Positions 59,228 through 64,000 of a stretch of DNA of 64,000 nucleotides are shown one piece after another. Where the stretch lies: NCBI GenBank assembly GCA_949316235.1, contig OX438760.1, positions 1,552,501 through 1,616,500 on the forward strand, read 5' to 3'. The translations under genes were made by a program, and so were the position numbers. The notes under the pieces are model-generated. The model worked only from the letters and a program-made list of their open reading frames with translations. It was not told the origin of the DNA and searched no databases. Source of the DNA: Oegoconia quadripuncta. Taxonomy: Eukaryota; Arthropoda; Insecta; Lepidoptera; Autostichidae. Each line of letters opens with the position of its first letter. Positions within the stretch are counted from its first letter, which is position 1.

Positions 59228-59595
59228 ATGTATGTTCGTAAGAACATATCAATATTTAATAAAAATTGTGACAATCATAGTTTTAATACTAGAAATAAGA
59301 AGAAACTTGCGGTTCCACGGTTTAGACTCACAAAAGTTAACACATCTTTCATGGGCAATGGTATACGCTTCTATAATAAACTGCCGTCTGATGTACTAGA
59401 TCTCAATGACAATAAGTTTAAAATATATATTAAGAAGTCCTTGCATAAAAAGGCATATTACAAAATTGACGAATATCTAAACGATAAAAAAGCCTGGTGT
59501 GACTAATTTATGTATTTTAATTTAAATCATTGTTAAATGACATTCAAAAAGTGATATCGTGTATCCTACTTTGAATAAATGACTTTGACTTTGAC
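59228..59595 (+). pseudogene. CR1/jockey-type LINE 3' end with 92-codon frame and TTTGAC tail
   Basis: The frame to 59506 has NTRNKKKLAVPRFRLTKVN, SFMGNGIRFYNKLPSDV and KKAYYKIDEYLNDKKAW, the C-terminal tail of a LINE ORF2. A 70-base UTR and (TTTGAC)4-like tail close it. A relative of LINE-B but clearly another subfamily. Confidence 0.8.
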
Positions 59596-60702
59596 TTTGA
59601 CTTCGATCATAGGATTTCAATACTATTTTTGATATTGTTTTAATTTGCAACAGATTCTCAAGCGTCGACTTAAGGCCATCCCAATCTTATTAATACGGGC
59701 TTTATACTTCAAGCATTTATTTCAACGTAAGATACAAGATATCATTTGTTAAATGTGAATATAAATTTACTGAAATCCCTCAGACAGTACTTATGTTCAA
59801 GCTACTACCGCTTTGAAAATACCTATACTGTTCAAAAACACATTTGTATGTAAAGCAAGAATCGATTACTAATATTTTGATTGCAAAAGAATTAAGAATT
59901 ATAGTTAGTCGTAATCGTTTGTACTGGGACTGGATATGCACTTTTTAGCCCTACTGTGCTCATAATGATACGAATGCGATTGTGTAAATGAGTTTGTCTG
60001 ATTGTCAGTGCTTCACATCATTACAGAGCATCGGAATGATATAATTTTTTGCACAAAGATAATTCAAGGGTAGCAGAAAGATATAGGTTGGGTTTCATTC
60101 ATGGGAAATAAAGAAAAAATCGATGTACGCGAAACCGCGGGCGGCAACTAGTTTAATAGTAAATCAGGGATTTGTGATGTAATTTTTGGATCTGGAAGGT
60201 CATTACTGTATCTCATAGATACAGACCAATCTCACAGAGATCATCGTTGGATAGTGTCGTATCCATCCAATGTGCCAATGGAGAAGGGAAGAGGGGAGGC
60301 CTATAAATACCCGAGACAAATAAACCGTTCATCATTACACGCCGTCACCTGTTCTTCGTTAGATCAAACCCGGTGCTGCAGACTATATTTATGATTATGA
60401 CTTATAATTGCTGGTGACGCGTACGCAGATTTGAAGTCAATAAGGCAACTTATAGACTGTTCACCATAACAAACACGTATCATCAGATTTTTTTTGTCGG
60501 GGGTAAATTCCTTTCGAAGCACGGAAATAGTCGTAAGAAAATTTTGATAGTTGAATTATCCAAAGGCTGCCAGGCGTTGCTTAACTTCTCCAATCGAAAA
60601 CTAAACAGAGAAGGCGCCTGCGTCAGAGTTTTACATTTTGTGTTATTCAGAGAGCTGTCTTTCTCATGAACCATAGGAATTTTTAGAACAGAATCTGTTT
60701 TT
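59596..60702. other. MITE-2 and Helitron-like scraps, otherwise unassigned
   Basis: 59650-59704 is a deleted MITE-2 (GCAACAGATTCTCAAGCGTC...TTATTAATACGGGC). 60125-60152 (GCGAAACCGCGGGCGGCAAC then TAGT) is a Helitron-like 3' end. 59710-59760 repeats 54690. No gene seen. Confidence 0.4.
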
Positions 60703-61400
60703 TTTTATATGAGAGGGCGGCAAACGAACATGCTGGTCACCTGATGGAAAGCAATCACCGCCGCCCATGGACACCCGCAACACCAAAAGGGTCACAGATG
60801 CGTTGCCGGCCTTTGAGGAAGGTGTAGGCTCGTTTCTTGAAAGTTCCAATGTCGTACTCGTTCGGGAATACCGCTGCAGGAAGTCCGTTCCACAGGGTGG
60901 GGTCGTACGTGGTAGGAAGTTTCTTGAGAAACGTACAGTGGTAGACTTCCACTCATCCAGGTGATGTGGATGGAGTTTTAATTTTCGGCGGGAAGTGTAA
61001 TGGTTAAATTGAGCAGCGGGTACTAGATCGAACAGGTCTTCAGAACACACACTGTTTACTATGAAAAGAAGTTTCCAGAAGTCGTCGGCAACGTCAAGGG
61101 TCTGCTAGGCTTCCTGGAGGAACTGGGATGGCAAGAGTAGTGTCGGCAACCCATCACGCAAGATAGGCGCAAACTGCGTCGAGTTGCGGAAATCAAGCCC
61201 GCTAATACCTATACTGTGAAAAGAACCAGGATGCTCCCATAAACTTTGCTCTGTCAGGTGCATCTCACCTATATGATACGCCGAGAATAAATATACACAG
61301 TCCGGAATATTATGATCGTTCCTATGACATTTAGATGGCAGAGCCAGCCGTTGGCACTGTGTCAAATGATTGAAACCATTGGCAGTTTGTGCATGCATGC
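60703..61400 (-). pseudogene. LINE ORF2 C-terminal region and 3' end (VHGRR family)
   Basis: Minus strand, over shifted frames: [50 protein letters not shown] and [18 protein letters not shown] then stop. The 3' UTR GGTGATTGCTTTCCATCAGG and poly(A) end at 60703. At least one frameshift. Upstream of 61060 the match is weak. Confidence 0.75.
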
Positions 61401-61575
61401 ATAAATTATTGTATAATTATTGTTGGAACACTTCTTTTTTTTTTCGTGTCGGTTTCAGGTCTGGGGTAAGATGTGTTTGGTCCGAATGTTATGGTAGATA
61501 ATCTAACAGGTTTACCAAAAACGATGAAATGTATCATGTCATGGTATGATCATCTGTCGCGGCGTCTGGTGGGAG

Positions 61576-62342
61576 CAGAGATATACAAAATACCCTGTAC
61601 AAAGTATCTGCAATACAAAATGCAAGATACTTTTAAATAAAGTATTTCAGATACCAGATACAAAATACTTTCGAGAATAGTATCTGAAATACTAAATACC
61701 AAATACGTATCTTCTAAATACTTCTTAAGATACAAATACTTTTGTAAGGAAACAAGATTTTATTTTAATGAATTCTAAGTTTATTTTTCTTAATTGACAT
61801 AACACGAGCATAACACGATAACATAACACACACGTTACATAACATAACACGATTTATTCGTAAATAACTTAATGTTATTTACGTATGTAAATAACTTAAC
61901 ATTAAGTTATTTACGAATTATTCGTAAATAACTTAATGTAATGTAATATATACAAAAAGGCGGTCATCTTCTCAAATGAAATTACATTTCAGTTTTTTTT
62001 TTTTTATTGTTTGGCTCGCACGACTTGTGCATTTGCCACATCTTGTATAGATACAGGCCAGTGCAGTGCAAAGAAAGAGTCGCCATCTACCAATGTGATG
62101 TTGGACTAATAATGACATGCTCAATTTTACGCATTTATTTTATATATTTCTACTAATATATTACTAAAAGTATTTTATCAGAAAAAGTATTTATAAAATA
62201 CTAAGATACCAAACAAAATATATTTAAATACAAGATACAAAATGATTTTTTAAAAAGTATTTTAGATACAAAATGAAAATACGTATCTTGCATCTTGTAT
62301 CTGTATTTCAGATACTTGTATCTTAGATAAGTCACACCTCTG
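61576..62342. mobile_element. hAT-like non-autonomous element with 8-bp target duplication
   Basis: Ends are CAGAGATATAC at the left and, reverse-complemented, CAGAGGTGTGAC at the right. The flanks GGTGGGAG (61568-61575) and GGTAGGAG (62343-62350) agree at 7 of 8. Both subterminal regions (61600-61745, 62160-62335) are built of AAGTATCTGAAATACAAGAT-type words, typical of insect hAT subtermini. A compound palindrome of CGTAAATAACTTAATGTTA words lies at 61858-61940. No transposase. Confidence 0.82.
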
Positions 62343-62522
62343 GGTAGGAGTCAACACAGACTTCAAATATAAGGGTCATACATAGATGCATTGTCACTAA
62401 GGAGGAACTAATCCTCTTATTCAACAACCCATACAGGCCTATTGGCAAAGAGAAAAGGTGGATTGAGATCAACTCTAGTGTATACCATGAAGTGCCTAGG
62501 ATAATTCAGTAAGTGTTTTTTT

Positions 62523-62768
62523 TTTTACATACAGCGCCATCTAGTACCACAGTAAGCAACTATAGGCTTGTGTTGTGGATATCAGATGGTTGGTATACTA
62601 CATAGATACATTTTTTTTTAAATAAATACTTGTTATAAAAGAAAACATCCATAACTCGGGTACACATGTCCGTATTCATCACACAAACATATGCCCCTAG
62701 CGGGATTCGAACCCGCAACCTTTTGGTATAGTGGTCAGAGTTGCTAACCACTACACCAAACAAGTCGT
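62523..62768 (-). repeat. SINE-2 copy
   Basis: T9 run, GCGCCATCTAG at 62534, full body, head ACTTGTTTGGTGTAGTGG's complement. Minor 3' truncation. Confidence 0.85.
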
Positions 62769-63559
62769 TACATACTTGCATAACTACGAGTACATGATAT
62801 AGTACAGTTGCCTAAAATGTCCTGTGACGAAAATAATTATGGAGGTTTTCCATATTCCCATTATTCTCGTAATTTAATAAGCTGAGCACGTTTACCCTTC
62901 GACTATCGGAGTCAATAATAAAAAAGAAAAAAAAAACAATGTCTGTCCCGCCATCGTTTATTTGCTCATGAGCCCCAGTAACCAATTTTATAACCATCAA
63001 AGCTGAACATGTGGCGAAATCGGTGCCTTCGATGACTGAAAAAAAAAAGAAAAATCAATCCGTCCCTGTCCTATGTATAGCGGTGTCCCTCTTTGGCGGC
63101 ACATGTGTTTCCCGCCTGCGATCAATGGGTATTGTTTTTTTAATAGTTTTATCGGCGGGTTTATAGACTCTGTTACGGAGAATTGAGATCGTGCTCGATG
63201 TTAATCTCCATTACACTTAACCAATGTAAACAATGCATGGTTTACAATATTGATACCGCGGGATCGATTCCCAGCGAGGTACGAGATTTTAGATTATAAC
63301 ACCTACAAGGAAATCGAAGTAGTTTATTATCATTATAACGTGTATAGAATACGAAATCGAAATTTTTTATTTTTCATTAATTATCAATTTATTCTATAAT
63401 AATAATAATTGGTTCAATAATTTAATTAGGCATATTTTATTAATTGAATCCAATATGTTACGGGAATAATCTTACACAATATTCATTTACCAATAACGTT
63501 TTTAATTTGATAACACCAAACACATTTCTAAATTCCGTTTGTCCCACGACCAACCCTCA
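62769..63559. other. SINE-1 head relic, otherwise unassigned
   Basis: 63218-63285 (CAATGTAAACAATGCATGG ... GATCGATTCCCAGCGAGGTA) is an old SINE-1 head. Otherwise AT-rich. Confidence 0.45.
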
Positions 63560-64000
63560 GGTTTCAGCAGAATACCAGTGTTTTGCCCGCCTCGGGCAAA
63601 TCCATACACTGAGCTGTAGCCTTTTTGTATAACTGCGGCACACACATAATATTTGTTGTTTCTGTACTTGTGTTTTATTGTTTTAGTTGTATTTTTCATA
63701 TGTAAAATTTGTTATGTGTGTGTACATGGATGCAAATAAATGTTTATCTATCTAAGGAAACTGACACCACTACTCTTCTTTCGCTCAGGGTCCACGGTGA
63801 GGATACGGATTAATAAAAATCCACATGGTCTTCAATCTTTATTATTTTTGCCCGCCAGAACAACCAAAAGCCGACATTGACAGTTGCTTGCCAGCCTCCC
63901 AGGGTGGCCAGCTTATTATTTAAATTCTCACACATATTCATAATCTAATCTATCTATTACAGAATATTATATTTTGTCCTTTACCTACACAATTATTTAA
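63560..64000 (+). mobile_element. Probable LINE 3' end with TATC tail, then unassigned
   Basis: 63575-63762 ends GCAAATAAATGTTTATCTATC, the plus-strand version of the edge at 8949. The last 240 bases show nothing I recognise. Confidence 0.45.

Overview
This is an AT-rich, intron-and-repeat-dominated window from an insect nuclear genome, almost certainly a moth or butterfly (Lepidoptera). The evidence is several dispersed families I recognise as typical of that order: tRNA-headed SINEs, jockey/CR1/RTE-type LINE 3' ends, TC...CTAG Helitron-like elements and short TIR elements. There are no bacterial-style genes. Nearly all open frames of 60-150 codons are chance frames or remnants of retrotransposons. 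Species cannot be fixed from the sequence.

The one host gene I can support is on the minus strand. Positions 45756..45634 encode a 41-residue amino terminus that ends exactly at a GT splice donor. Its length and its motif DWLFKKERIYLLAQFWQQ match the amino terminus of Drosophila homeobox protein Cut as I remember it. I read it as the first coding exon of a lepidopteran cut (ct) gene. A strong polypyrimidine-AG acceptor at 46005 suggests this exon also carries about 248 bases of 5' leader and is preceded by a non-coding exon further right. The sequence left of 45633 is then the start of a very large first coding intron running off the window. The right part (46005-64000) is 5' intron/upstream flank. 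No later cut exon was found.

Layout: 1-16700 is a dense mosaic of SINE, LINE, MITE and Helitron-like copies with several nested insertions. 16704-20208, 22249-23754, 24001-27296, 31801-33269, 35380-39322, 41896-43640, 45341-46842 and 51323-53214 are islands with few or no recognisable repeats. They often carry TTCGAA and ATCGAT motifs and are the best candidates for cis-regulatory DNA of cut. 39323-39552 is a long GT microsatellite plus minisatellite. 55576-57486 is a young transposon cluster: a Helitron-like tandem, a CpG-rich patch, and a 695-bp almost perfect foldback element flanked by TGAG. 61576-62342 is a hAT-like non-autonomous element with an 8-bp target duplication.

Repeat names used here are local labels. 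SINE-1: head CTCCGTGGCTCAATG, body with GCCTGGCTAGC. SINE-2: head TTTGGTGTAGTGGTTAG, 3' part GCGCCATCTAG. SINE-3: head ATTGGTGTAGTGGATAG. LINE-B: 3' tail of TTTGAC units. MITE-1: TIR TTAGGTCCTTACC. MITE-2: TIR GGCCCGTATTAATAAA. Repeats C, D and E: dispersed families without a known origin.
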